DNA of 44,927 bases from Casp-actino8 sp046091365 (GCA_046091365.1 JBJTBM010000118.1:1-44927), one strand, 5' to 3'. Shown: positions 18,032 to 26,391, numbered from the stretch's first letter. Numbers and translations are program-made. Notes: generated from the letters alone by a model not told the origin.

Positions 18032-18577
18032 TCAGAACTTGACCTGGGGCGGATTCTGCGCGCCGGGCTCGGCTTCGAAGAACTCACGGCGCGGGAACGA
18101 CCCGAGTTTCGCCACGAACAACGTCGGGAAGGTGTCGAGTTTGTTGTGGTATCCGAGCACGCTGTCGTTGTAGAACTGCCGCGCGTAGGCGACCCGACCC
18201 TCGGTGGCACTGAGTTCCTCTTGAAGGGAGAGGAAACTCTGGTTCGCCTTCAGGTCGGGATACGCCTCGGAAAGGGCGAACAGTTGCCGCAAGGCTCCGG
18301 AGAGAGCGCTGTCCGCTCCGGATTGGGCGGCCGGGTTCGACGGCGCAGACACCGCAGCGTTCCGTGCGGTGATGACCGCATCGAGCGTCTTTTGTTCGTG
18401 TACGGCGTACCCCTTGACCGTCTCGACGAGATTGGGCACGAGATCGAGACGACGCTTCAACTGAACGTCGACCTGGGACCAGGCGTTGTCGACCTGATTG
18501 CGACTGCGCACGAGTCCGTTGTAGAGGATCGCGACCAGAACAGCCACGACCACGACGACGACGAGGAGGATGATCAT
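18032..18577 (-). CDS. lemA: LemA family protein
   Basis: Membrane-anchored helical protein of 181 residues; function is poorly defined but it is often encoded beside htpX. One N-terminal membrane segment (hydrophobic Ile/Val run), then the family signature QLKRRLDLVPNLVETVKGYA with EQKTLDAVITARNA, and YNDSVLGYHNKLDTFPT later on. The ATG overlaps the pimA stop as ATGA, so it is translated from the pimA message. Confidence 0.93.
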   Translation of the reverse strand: MIILLVVVVVVAVLVAILYNGLVRSRNQVDNAWSQVDVQLKRRLDLVPNLVETVKGYAVHEQKTLDAVITARNAAVSAPSNPAAQSGADSALSGALRQLFALSEAYPDLKANQSFLSLQEELSATEGRVAYARQFYNDSVLGYHNKLDTFPTLFVAKLGSFPRREFFEAEPGAQNPPQVKF

Positions 18578-19794
18578 CCGACCAGCATACGGCGCACCGT
18601 GTTGCTCGCGAGGGCACGAAGACGAACGATGGTGCGCCACCAACGGCGCCAACGGCCCCCCGCAGGCGAAGGAACGTCGGCGGCGTGCGATGCGAGCACC
18701 GAGATGTAGATGCTCTCGTACCGTTCGGCGAGGCTCCGCATCGAAAACTCGTCGGCTCGACGCGATCCAGCATCGACCAACCGTCCGGCCAGAACCGGAT
18801 CGTCGAGAACCGTTCGTAGTGCCACCTCGAGCGCATCGGGGTCGTCCGGCTCGACGAGAATCGCATTGTTCATGTTGGTGGCGACGTTCATGTAGCCGTC
18901 GAGCGCGCTGGCGACGATGGGGGTACGGGCGGCCATCGCCTCGATCAACACCACCCCGAAACTCTCGCCGCCGAGTGACGGTGCACAGAACACGTCGGCG
19001 GCACGAAGTCGGGCAGCCTTCTCGGCATCGGTGATGCGACCGAGCCACTGGATGCGGGCGTCTCCGGCCCACTCGCGTTGCAGTCGTTCGGTCTCGGGAC
19101 CGTCGGAGGCGATCCACAGTTCGACGTCGTCCGGAAGCGTCGCGTGCGCGCGCAGGAGAACCTCGAGACCCTTGCGTGGTTCGTGGCGTCCGCAGAAGAA
19201 CACCGCCTGGGTGCCTGTTTCGGCGTGACGATCGCCCGTCACTTTCGGAGCGAATCGCTCGATCTCGACTCCGTTGGGAAGGATCTCGTATTCGCCTCCG
19301 AGGTAGCGCTCGGCGAGAAGTACCGCGTCCTTCGACACGGCCACCCGGTGATCGATGGCCGAGGCGAAGGCCTTGAGTGGCCCGTTGAGGTATCGGTAAC
19401 TCGCACTCTCGCCGGCCGCGTGGAAGGTGGCCACGATCGGGGCCATCTGCATCACGAGGGACGTGAAGGTCGGACCGGGCGAGAGCGGCTCGTGAAGGTG
19501 CAGGATGTCGAACTCCTCGTCCTTCAACACCCGGATGGTGCGCAGTGCCGCCGAGGGGTCCGGGGCCAGCGGCGCAACGGAACCGTTGGCGGCGGTGGGC
19601 AGAGAATCGCCGAGAGGGGTGACGAAGGTGTCGGGAGGCGCACCGTCACACGGTCCGAGTACCCGCACCTCGTGCCCCATTCGGCGCAACTCGCGGGCCA
19701 GCCCCATCACCTGACCCTGTACCCCGCCGGGAACGGTGAGGCTGTAGGGACACAACATGCCGACGCGCAGACGGCGCGGCGAGGTGTCCGACAT
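18574..19794 (-). CDS. pimA: GT4 glycosyltransferase, PimA-like phosphatidylinositol mannosyltransferase
   Basis: Probably adds the first mannose from GDP-mannose to phosphatidylinositol at the cytoplasmic face. 406 residues. N-terminal motif VGMLCPYSLTVPGGVQGQV and DILHLHEPLSPG match PimA. The C-terminal donor domain has FFCGRHEPRKGLEVLLRAH and the E-x7-E motif in LGGESFGVVLIEAM. The C-terminus carries an extra basic segment of about 30 residues. In mycobacteria pimA sits next to patA and pgsA; here they lie 5.6 kb apart, with the transporter operon and an oxidoreductase in between. The assignment rests on sequence likeness plus this neighbourhood. Confidence 0.88.
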   Translation of the reverse strand: MSDTSPRRLRVGMLCPYSLTVPGGVQGQVMGLARELRRMGHEVRVLGPCDGAPPDTFVTPLGDSLPTAANGSVAPLAPDPSAALRTIRVLKDEEFDILHLHEPLSPGPTFTSLVMQMAPIVATFHAAGESASYRYLNGPLKAFASAIDHRVAVSKDAVLLAERYLGGEYEILPNGVEIERFAPKVTGDRHAETGTQAVFFCGRHEPRKGLEVLLRAHATLPDDVELWIASDGPETERLQREWAGDARIQWLGRITDAEKAARLRAADVFCAPSLGGESFGVVLIEAMAARTPIVASALDGYMNVATNMNNAILVEPDDPDALEVALRTVLDDPVLAGRLVDAGSRRADEFSMRSLAERYESIYISVLASHAADVPSPAGGRWRRWWRTIVRLRALASNTVRRMLVG

Positions 19795-19802
19795 AGCGAC
19801 TC

Positions 19803-19808
19803 AAGTTA
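19803..19808 (-). promoter_or_regulatory. Putative -10 element of pimA promoter
   Basis: TAACTT lies eight bases before the pimA ATG on the minus strand. It is only 11 bases from the -10 of the divergent gene, so the two promoters overlap. Confidence 0.4.
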
Positions 19809-19818
19809 CCGAGTCGGC

Positions 19819-19824
19819 TACCGT
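19819..19824 (+). promoter_or_regulatory. Putative -10 element of leaderless LLM-oxidoreductase promoter
   Basis: TACCGT fits TANNNT and is followed by CGCGTT and the GTG at 19831. No Shine-Dalgarno sequence is present. Confidence 0.5.
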
Positions 19825-19830
19825 CGCGTT

Positions 19831-20736
19831 GTGGCCCTCTCTCCCCCGGCACTCTCGATGGTCGCCTCTCCCGGCAAACGTCGGGCGATACTCGACTTGG
19901 CCCGGCAGGCGGAGGAACGAGGGTTCCCGGCCATCGCCTGTCCGAGTCTCGGTGGCGCGCTCGGGTTGTGCGTCAGCCTGGCGCACGAGACCGCGAACCT
20001 GCGCTTCTACACCGCGATTCAGGGCATCTACGGCACTTCGGTCGGCGAGATCGGTGCGCTGGCGAGCCACATCCACGAGGTTTCCGGACACCGGTTCGCC
20101 CTCGGACTCGGTGTGAGCCACGAACCGATGGTCCGCCGAACCGGGGCGACCATGGGGCCCCCACTGTCCGACATGCGTGCCTTCGTCGAGGCGCTGCGCA
20201 CCAACGCCCGTTACGGAGGCGAACTACCCCCGATCTACGTCGCCGCGCTACGGGACCGCATGCTGGCCCTGGCCGGAGAGATTGCCGAGGGCGCGCTGTG
20301 GGCGAACGCGAGTCGTCGACATACCGGTCGTCAAATCGACAACGTGTCGAAGGAACAGCGGGCAAACGGCTTCCATCTCGCGAACATGATCCCGACCGTC
20401 ATCGACGACGACCGGGCCGCGGCGGCTGCGATCAATCGTCGGACCATGACGACCTACGTGCGCCTGCCGAACTACCGCAACTATTGGAAGGCCGCGGGCT
20501 ACGTCGAGGAGATGTCGGCGATCGAGCGCGTGCTCGACGAGAAGCGGTTCGACGATCTGGAAGCGACGATGAGTGATGTTTGGCTCTCGGATTGCACGCT
20601 CTACGGAGACGCCGAGACCGTTTTGGCGGGCTTCGAATCATGGCGCTCAATCGGTGTCGAGCCGATCGCCGTCATGTCCAGCACGAGTGGCGGTCAGGTG
20701 AAGGCCATCGGCGAACTCTTCGACCTCTACCGCTGA
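19831..20736 (+). CDS. LLM-class (F420-dependent type) flavin oxidoreductase
   Basis: Luciferase-like monooxygenase-fold enzyme, probably using F420; its substrate cannot be read from sequence. About 301 residues from a GTG at 19831. Typical blocks: RAILDLARQAEERGFPAI near the N-terminus, TAIQGIYGTSVGEIGALASH, and FALGLGVSHEPMVRRTG, which in this family contacts the cofactor. Diverges from pimA and converges on the ABC permease gene. npdG elsewhere in the window supports F420 use in this organism. The frame is open upstream through pimA, but that part is antisense and not homologous. Confidence 0.85.
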   Translation: MALSPPALSMVASPGKRRAILDLARQAEERGFPAIACPSLGGALGLCVSLAHETANLRFYTAIQGIYGTSVGEIGALASHIHEVSGHRFALGLGVSHEPMVRRTGATMGPPLSDMRAFVEALRTNARYGGELPPIYVAALRDRMLALAGEIAEGALWANASRRHTGRQIDNVSKEQRANGFHLANMIPTVIDDDRAAAAAINRRTMTTYVRLPNYRNYWKAAGYVEEMSAIERVLDEKRFDDLEATMSDVWLSDCTLYGDAETVLAGFESWRSIGVEPIAVMSSTSGGQVKAIGELFDLYR

Positions 20737-20745
20737 GTTTCCGAC

Positions 20746-20763
20746 GAGACCCGCACGGGCCTC
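20746..20763. terminator. Hairpin between convergent LLM and permease genes
   Basis: GAG-A-CCC, loop GCAC, GGG-C-CTC forms a six-pair stem with one mismatch in the 25-base gap between the two stop codons. There is no T-run. Confidence 0.35.
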
Positions 20764-21949
20764 ACCCGAGACGCAGGGTCTCGAGCGGTTCGAGCCGAGC
20801 CGCTCGACGGGCCGGGTAGAGGCCGGCCATCACCGAGATGGTGATCGCCAGCAGGACCCCCGCCGGGGCCAACCACGGGGCCATGACGAACACCCAGCCG
20901 GCGATGGAGGCACCGACGAATATGGCGAGCATCCCCAACAGCACTCCGCACACCCCGCCTATGACGCCGACCACGACCGCCTCCAGGAGGAATTGCAGGG
21001 CGATGATCCGCCGCGTGTGACCGAGAGCGCGGCGGATTCCGATCTCGGCCGAGCGCTGTATCACCGAGATCGACATCACGTTGGCGATGCCGAGACCTCC
21101 GACGATGATGGCGAGAAGTCCCATGGACACCACGATCAACTGCAACTGCCGGTCGCTCTGGGCGGCCAATTCGAGGGCCTCGCTCTTGATGTCGGTTTTC
21201 ACCTCGTCGGGGCCCCCGAGGCTGATCGCGGTCACCAATGCGTCCGCGGATTCATCGACTCGGTCGGGATCCACCCGGGCGTAGATCTTGTTGGGAAGCA
21301 CGTCGTCGTCGAGGAAATCGGACTCGGCGCGGGAGAATGGAATGAAGACGGCGGTGTCGAAGCCCGGTTCGAGTTGGACCGAATCGAGGATCCCGACGAC
21401 CGTGTAGTCGAAACCGCCCACGGAGATGGTGCGCAACTCGTCGGGCAGAACCCCGAACTCACGGGCCAATCCGACCCCGATGACGGCCGACCGTGCATTC
21501 GCGGAGTCGTCGAACGAATTGATCCAACGGCCACTCACCAGCGGGACCTCGAGAACGATCGGCAGGTCCGCGGTCACCCCGAGAACCGGGATCGGCACCG
21601 TCTCGTACTTCTCGCGGGCTTCCTCGTACGGGGTGACGATGATGTTGCTCAGTTCCACGATCGGAGCCACCGCCGTCACGGTGCTCACGGTGAGGGCACG
21701 GTCGACCACGTCGGCGGGAAGGGTCGGATTCTGACCCCCGAACGAGCTCGAGGCCGAGGCCTCGATGAGATTGGTGCCCAACTCGGCCACCTTGGCCTTG
21801 AGGTCCCCTTTCGCGGAGTCGGTGAGTCCCACGGAGGCGATGATGGCCGCCACGCCGATCATCGGACCGAGCAGCAGCAAGAGGGTACGCACCTTTCGGG
21901 CCAACAAACCCGTGAGAGCGACGCGCCCGAGGTCTCGACCGACGCTCAA
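20762..21949 (-). CDS. MacB-type ABC transporter permease
   Basis: Membrane subunit of a MacB/LolC-like mechanotransmission transporter. 395 residues: one N-terminal membrane helix (residues about 20-42), a large external domain of about 220 residues (MacB_PCD type, with PIVLEVPLVSGRWI and FIPFSRAESDF), then three C-terminal membrane helices. ISVIQRSAEIGIRRALGHTR and LYPARRAARLEPLETLRLG are family signatures. The start is probably the TTG that overlaps the ATPase TGA as TTGA; no better start is seen near it. Last gene of the transporter operon. Confidence 0.92.
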   Translation of the reverse strand: MSVGRDLGRVALTGLLARKVRTLLLLLGPMIGVAAIIASVGLTDSAKGDLKAKVAELGTNLIEASASSSFGGQNPTLPADVVDRALTVSTVTAVAPIVELSNIIVTPYEEAREKYETVPIPVLGVTADLPIVLEVPLVSGRWINSFDDSANARSAVIGVGLAREFGVLPDELRTISVGGFDYTVVGILDSVQLEPGFDTAVFIPFSRAESDFLDDDVLPNKIYARVDPDRVDESADALVTAISLGGPDEVKTDIKSEALELAAQSDRQLQLIVVSMGLLAIIVGGLGIANVMSISVIQRSAEIGIRRALGHTRRIIALQFLLEAVVVGVIGGVCGVLLGMLAIFVGASIAGWVFVMAPWLAPAGVLLAITISVMAGLYPARRAARLEPLETLRLG

Positions 21950-22635
21950 CGCAACACCTCGTCGTGCACGATACGTCCGTCGAGCATCGAGACCTTCCGG
22001 GCGGCCGAATCGGCGATACCGGTGTCGTGGGTGACGATCACGACCGCTCGTTCGTCCGATTGCAGACCACCGAGGATCTCCATCACGTTGGCCGCGTTCT
22101 TGGTGTCGAGTGCTCCGGTGGGCTCGTCGGCGAGGAGGATCTTGGGTTCGGTGACCAACGCCCGGGCCAACGCGACCCGCTGTTGTTCGCCACCGGAGAG
22201 TTGCACCGGCCGATGGTCGGCGCGGTGGGACAGACCCACTCGCTCCAAGGAGTCCATGGCGCGATCCCGACGCTCGGCCGTTTTCAGGTCTCGATAGAGA
22301 AGTGCGGTCTCGACGTTTCCGAGCGCGTCGAGGTGGGGAATCAGATGGAACTGCTGGAAGACGAAACCGATGCTTCGACCACGTACCAATGTTCGCGCCG
22401 CATCCTGGAGACCGGTGACTTCGACACCACCGACGGTGATCGTTCCCTCGGTCGGAACGTCGAGGCAACCGAGCAAACCGAGCATGGTCGACTTTCCGCT
22501 ACCGGACGGTCCGACGATGGACACGAAATCACCCGCGTTGATGGACAACGTCACGTCCCGAAGGGCCCAAACGGTCGCCTCGCCACTTCCGTAGCAGCGT
22601 GAGACGCCCTCGAGGTGCATCAGGACCTCGGACAT
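21946..22635 (-). CDS. ABC transporter ATP-binding protein (MacB/LolD type)
   Basis: Cytoplasmic ATPase that powers the adjacent permease. 229 residues. Walker A GPSGSGKST at 42-50, Q-loop in FVFQQFHLIP, signature LSGGEQQRVALARAL near 146, Walker B ILLADEPTGALD, and H-loop VIVTHD. The ATG is one base after the adaptor stop, and the TGA overlaps the permease start. As in MacA-MacB systems, it works with the adaptor on transport or on conformational change rather than classical channel export. Confidence 0.95.
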   Translation of the reverse strand: MSEVLMHLEGVSRCYGSGEATVWALRDVTLSINAGDFVSIVGPSGSGKSTMLGLLGCLDVPTEGTITVGGVEVTGLQDAARTLVRGRSIGFVFQQFHLIPHLDALGNVETALLYRDLKTAERRDRAMDSLERVGLSHRADHRPVQLSGGEQQRVALARALVTEPKILLADEPTGALDTKNAANVMEILGGLQSDERAVVIVTHDTGIADSAARKVSMLDGRIVHDEVLR

Positions 22636-22636
22636 G

Positions 22637-24784
22637 TCAGCCCGCGCCGTCGGCGGCCGGCGAACCCGACTCGATGTCGACGACGACGAGCTCGTCGCCC
22701 GCGAGACCCTGGGTGATCTCCGCCCACTCCCCGTCGATCAACCCGATGACGACCGGGAGACGGGAGATGGTTCCTTGGTCGTTGACCACCCGGACGAGAT
22801 CCCCGTCGGCGGAACGCAATACCGCCGCCACGGGAACGACGAGGGCGTTCTTCACCTCGGCCAACACGACGTCGATCGACACCGTCGCGCCGTCGACGGC
22901 GCTGAACTCGCCATCGACTTGCACGATCCCTTCGTACGTCTCCTCGCCTTGGGCGCCCACCGTCGCACTGTCGTCGAGGCTCGCGATGACGCCCGACAGG
23001 ATCTGGCCACCGACCTTGAGATCGACCGTGACCTTCTGCCCGACCTCCAACTCCGCTCGATCGGACGGACTCACCTTCATGGTGATGGTGAACTGGGGCT
23101 CGGTCAGGTCGAGAATCGTCGCGCCCTGGAGGACGAACTCTCCCTCGTCGACGTCCACCGAACCGACCCGCGCCGGCCAGTCGGCGACGATCATGTCGGA
23201 CGGTTCGAACACCACGTCGTCGTTGATGAAGTTGACCGGAATGGTGACGCTCGATGCGCCGCGACGCATGATCACGGTTCCGGTGAGCACGTCGAAGTCC
23301 GATCCGTTCTGGGCGGTGCCCGAGATCTGGTAGTTCACCGAGGTGTCCTCGGTGACCGGGGAATCGGCCACGATCCGGAAGGAACCGCTACGACCCTCGG
23401 CCACCGTGCCCCCGCCGACGAGTGTCATCTCCGGCAGGTCGGCACTCTCGATGGTGACCGTGGCCGAGCTCGCGGCACCGAGGGAATAGGACGCCGCTCT
23501 TCCGGCGGGCGGTGTGTCGGGGAGCAAGTCGAACGTGAGCGTCTCGTCGGACTCGACCGCATCGTCCCGACGCGCCTGGATCTGGATCTGGACGCTGCGA
23601 TTTCCGGCGGTGATCGTGTACGAGTCGTCGTCGGGCAGTACGTAGTCGGCGTCACCGGTCGCCGTACCACCGAGGCGCACGTTGAAGTCGATGTCCCGGT
23701 TCGACTCGACCGTGGTGCGCACCGTGAAGGTGACCGTGTTCCCCTCGTCGACCGACTGGTTGCTCGCCGTGACGGTGAGACGCGGGTCGAGGTCCGAGCC
23801 GTTCGCCTCGATCACGGTCCGGGCGATGTTGCTCGGGCCGACGTCGTAGTTTGGATCGGATGCGAACTGTTCCGTCAATGTGACCGTCAGATCCTCTTCG
23901 TCCTCGATCACGTTGTCGACGAACAGATCGACCGTGAACGAAACGGACGTCTGTCCGGCCGCGATGACCACGTTGCCCAAAACCTCGGAATAGTCGTCAC
24001 CATCATCCGGATCGTCACCTTCGGTGGCGTCGCCACCGGTGGCGATCGCGATCGTGAGGTTCGAAGCGGGGGCTACCGACGACGTGACGGTGTAGGTGAG
24101 AGTCTCGCCCTCGTCGGCCCGCGCCTTGTCGACCGTGATACCGATGACCGGGAGCGCAACCGACGGTCGTGCACCGGTACCGGACGTCGACGGGACCGCG
24201 GGAACCACGGTGAAAGCCACCGTGTTCGCCCGCCCGACGCTGTAGGCCGACTGGTTCGGCGCGAGGCTGACTGTCAGCGTTTCGTCGCCCTCCGGTGTCG
24301 CTCCACCGTAGGCCCGTTCGTACTGCCACTCGGCCAGGGCGCGACGGGTCTCTTCGGTGAAGAGTTCGTCAGGGCTCTTGATCGCGTGCCCGGCGGCCAC
24401 GAGAATCCGCTCGAGTTGCTCGACGTCGGGGCCGACGCTTCCCACGCTGAGCCGCCGATAGAAGGAGAAATCTCCGGCGACGGCAACCGAGGTGCGACCG
24501 TCGAGGGCCAGGATCGCGTCTCCCTCTTCGATGGTGTCGCCGTCCTCGACACTGATCGAACTGACCTTGCCGTCGACCGCGGAGTTGATCTTCTGGGTCT
24601 CGTCACGTCGTACCTCGCCGCTGACGGTCAGTACGTCCTCGAGGTCGCGCCGTTCGACGAGGCGCGGTGTGATGAGCAATGTCGAATCGGATCCGTCACC
24701 GCCCGTCGAACGACCCACCACCACCGCTATCACGATGACGGCGACCACCAGAGCCCCGGCGATGAACTTGTTCCTCGTGGTCAT
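22637..24784 (-). CDS. MacA/HlyD-like adaptor with peptidoglycan-binding-like and Calx-beta-like repeats
   Basis: Periplasmic-side adaptor of 715 residues from the ATG at 24784. Membrane helix 6-24. First lipoyl half near 60-95 (SAVDGKVSSISVEDGDTIEEG). A peptidoglycan-binding-1-like segment spans about 113-161 (VGSVGPDVEQLERIL). Three Calx-beta-like units follow near 212-326, 333-449 and 451-530; the first two carry ADEGETLTYTV and VDEGNTVTFTV, acidic loops (DDGDDYS, DADYVLPDDD) and E-x-D/E-x-L endings. The second lipoyl half is near 530-561 (VGSVDVDEGEFVLQGATIL), followed by barrel and membrane-proximal parts. Adaptors with a peptidoglycan-binding insert are known in actinobacteria; the Calx-beta repeats are unexpected. 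The start overlaps the lipoprotein stop (ATGA). Repeat boundaries were judged by eye. Confidence 0.82.
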   Translation of the reverse strand: MTTRNKFIAGALVVAVIVIAVVVGRSTGGDGSDSTLLITPRLVERRDLEDVLTVSGEVRRDETQKINSAVDGKVSSISVEDGDTIEEGDAILALDGRTSVAVAGDFSFYRRLSVGSVGPDVEQLERILVAAGHAIKSPDELFTEETRRALAEWQYERAYGGATPEGDETLTVSLAPNQSAYSVGRANTVAFTVVPAVPSTSGTGARPSVALPVIGITVDKARADEGETLTYTVTSSVAPASNLTIAIATGGDATEGDDPDDGDDYSEVLGNVVIAAGQTSVSFTVDLFVDNVIEDEEDLTVTLTEQFASDPNYDVGPSNIARTVIEANGSDLDPRLTVTASNQSVDEGNTVTFTVRTTVESNRDIDFNVRLGGTATGDADYVLPDDDSYTITAGNRSVQIQIQARRDDAVESDETLTFDLLPDTPPAGRAASYSLGAASSATVTIESADLPEMTLVGGGTVAEGRSGSFRIVADSPVTEDTSVNYQISGTAQNGSDFDVLTGTVIMRRGASSVTIPVNFINDDVVFEPSDMIVADWPARVGSVDVDEGEFVLQGATILDLTEPQFTITMKVSPSDRAELEVGQKVTVDLKVGGQILSGVIASLDDSATVGAQGEETYEGIVQVDGEFSAVDGATVSIDVVLAEVKNALVVPVAAVLRSADGDLVRVVNDQGTISRLPVVIGLIDGEWAEITQGLAGDELVVVDIESGSPAADGAG

Positions 24785-25425
24785 TGCGCTCCGTTCTCGA
24801 TCGCTTCGTTGATTCCCGTTTCCGAGAGACATTGATTGATGTCACGATCGTTCAATGATCCGTCGCCGGACTCGAACCGGGTGGGGTTGATCAGACCTTG
24901 GGCGTCGACAGCGGTCTCGATCTTCCATCCACGCTTCTTCAGGCAGTCGCTCAGCAGTTTGAACCCCTCGTTCCGTTGCTGAATCTGCTCGGGGGTGAGC
25001 GATTCAAGGGTTGACTGGACCTCGTTGAGAACGTTGATGATGTCGCTACGGGCCGCACACTTCTGGATCAACTGCAGGTACTCGGGATCCTGGTACGCCG
25101 GATTGTTCGGGTCTTGGAGGTTCCCGCGGATCGTTTCGCCGGAATCCTCGATGCAGCCACGGAACTCGGCGAAGGCGTCGAAGAGCTTGAGCTCGGCAGG
25201 TCGGTTGTCCTCGTTCAACGGGATCGTGTCGACGGTGTCGTCATCCGCGACCGGGTCGGTGTTCGGGTCGCCCGCAGCCAGTGACGTGGCGGTGGCTTTC
25301 ATGGCCGCCACCTCCTCGGGCGACATCACCTGCACGTCGTCGGCGTTGCGCAACACGAGAGTCTGTTTCGACGCTCCGCCACAGGCGGACAAAACGATCA
25401 GGAGCAACAACAGTCCCCGCCGCAT
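24781..25425 (-). CDS. Small lipoprotein with duplicated cysteine motif
   Basis: Unrecognised lipoprotein of 214 residues. The signal peptide ends in LSAC (C15). After an acidic low-complexity stretch come two similar units. Each has C-x4-G-x2-I (C91 and C161) and then I-x2-C-x5-I (C123 and C199), so four cysteines could form two disulfides. It is the first gene of the transporter operon and overlaps the adaptor start, so it is probably a dedicated partner of the transporter (substrate-binding or regulatory). No homologous family is named here because I do not recognise one with confidence. The promoter element TAGGTT overlaps the patA stop. Confidence 0.82.
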   Translation of the reverse strand: MRRGLLLLLIVLSACGGASKQTLVLRNADDVQVMSPEEVAAMKATATSLAAGDPNTDPVADDDTVDTIPLNEDNRPAELKLFDAFAEFRGCIEDSGETIRGNLQDPNNPAYQDPEYLQLIQKCAARSDIINVLNEVQSTLESLTPEQIQQRNEGFKLLSDCLKKRGWKIETAVDAQGLINPTRFESGDGSLNDRDINQCLSETGINEAIENGAQ

Positions 25426-25431
25426 TTTTCT

Positions 25432-25437
25432 AACCTA
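25432..25437 (-). promoter_or_regulatory. Putative -10 element of leaderless transporter-operon promoter
   Basis: TAGGTT shares its TAG with the patA stop codon (25437-25435). It is followed by the A-rich spacer AGAAAA and the lipoprotein ATG. Confidence 0.5.
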
Positions 25438-26388
25438 TCGGTCGTTGCTCGGCGGTGCGTCACCGGGAACCCGATGGGGATATCCGGGGTCGGACGGCCA
25501 ATTCGGTTGCAACAAGTGCCATTGTTCGGGGGCCCGTTCGATCAGGTCCTCGAGTTCACCGGCCAGGATCTGGGTGATGCGTTCGACGTCGCTCCGCAAT
25601 CGACCCTCACGATGACAGTCGAGGGGAGGCCTGATGACTCCGAGATGTCCGTCTCGTCGATCGCTGAAGTACACCGCGGTGGGCAACAACGCCGCTCCGG
25701 TGCGCAAGGCCAAGGTGGCCGGCCCCGCGGGCAGCAACGTCCGTTCACCGAAGAACCGTGTCGCCACACCTCCACCGGTGATGTCGCGGTCGCACAACAG
25801 GCAGAGAACCTCGTTCGCCCGCAATGCCGCCAGCGCGGCCGCTCCAGCATCGGGTCCCACGGGAATCACCCGCATCCCGAACTTTTCACGAAGGCTCACG
25901 AACCATTCGAAGAGCTCCGGAGGATCGAGCGGCTCGACGACCACCGTCATCTTGTTCCCGAGGTCCGCCGCCCAGCGCCCGGCCCACTCCCAGCCTCCGA
26001 GGTGCGGCAGGGCGAGGATGGCACCGTTCCCCCGGTCGAGGGCGGTCACGAGGTGTTCCTCGTAACCCTCCACCTCGAACGAAGAGGCCACCTGCCGTGC
26101 GGAGAGACTCGGAAGCCGGAAACTCTCGACGTAATAGCGCGCGTAACTGTCGAACACCCGTTGGGTGAGTCGTCGGATCTCGAGGCGATTCGCCTCGGGG
26201 ACGACCCGACGCATGTGCCGCTCCACCATGGTCCGGCGTTCGCGCATGGCGACGGAGGCCGGACCGCCGAGCAGGGTGCCGACGGTCGCCGACAAGGCCG
26301 TCGGCACGCCGGGGGAGAGAAGCGCGCCCACGCGGTACGCGCCGACCGTCAGGCTGTCGGCGATCTCCTGCCGTGGAGATCGGGACAT
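25435..26388 (-). CDS. patA: Acyltransferase of the LpxL/HtrB family, PatA-like
   Basis: Probable PIM acyltransferase that adds a fatty acyl chain to the mannose of PIM1/PIM2 on the inner face of the membrane. 317 residues. The catalytic H-x4-E is H129 to E134 in LALPHLGGWEWAG. CLLCDRDITGGGVATRFFG and LPAGPATLALRTGAALLPT are family blocks. It starts three bases after pgsA, an order shared with mycobacteria (pgsA1-patA-pimA). Specificity is inferred from this neighbourhood; a generic lysophospholipid acyltransferase is the alternative. Confidence 0.87.
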   Translation of the reverse strand: MSRSPRQEIADSLTVGAYRVGALLSPGVPTALSATVGTLLGGPASVAMRERRTMVERHMRRVVPEANRLEIRRLTQRVFDSYARYYVESFRLPSLSARQVASSFEVEGYEEHLVTALDRGNGAILALPHLGGWEWAGRWAADLGNKMTVVVEPLDPPELFEWFVSLREKFGMRVIPVGPDAGAAALAALRANEVLCLLCDRDITGGGVATRFFGERTLLPAGPATLALRTGAALLPTAVYFSDRRDGHLGVIRPPLDCHREGRLRSDVERITQILAGELEDLIERAPEQWHLLQPNWPSDPGYPHRVPGDAPPSNDR

Positions 26389-26391
26389 GGT

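Noticed and set aside
22634..24835. Long open frame of over 700 codons on the plus strand
   Set aside because: It mirrors the adaptor gene on the other strand, is Arg/Asp/Val-rich with no recognisable domain, and reflects GC-rich codon bias.
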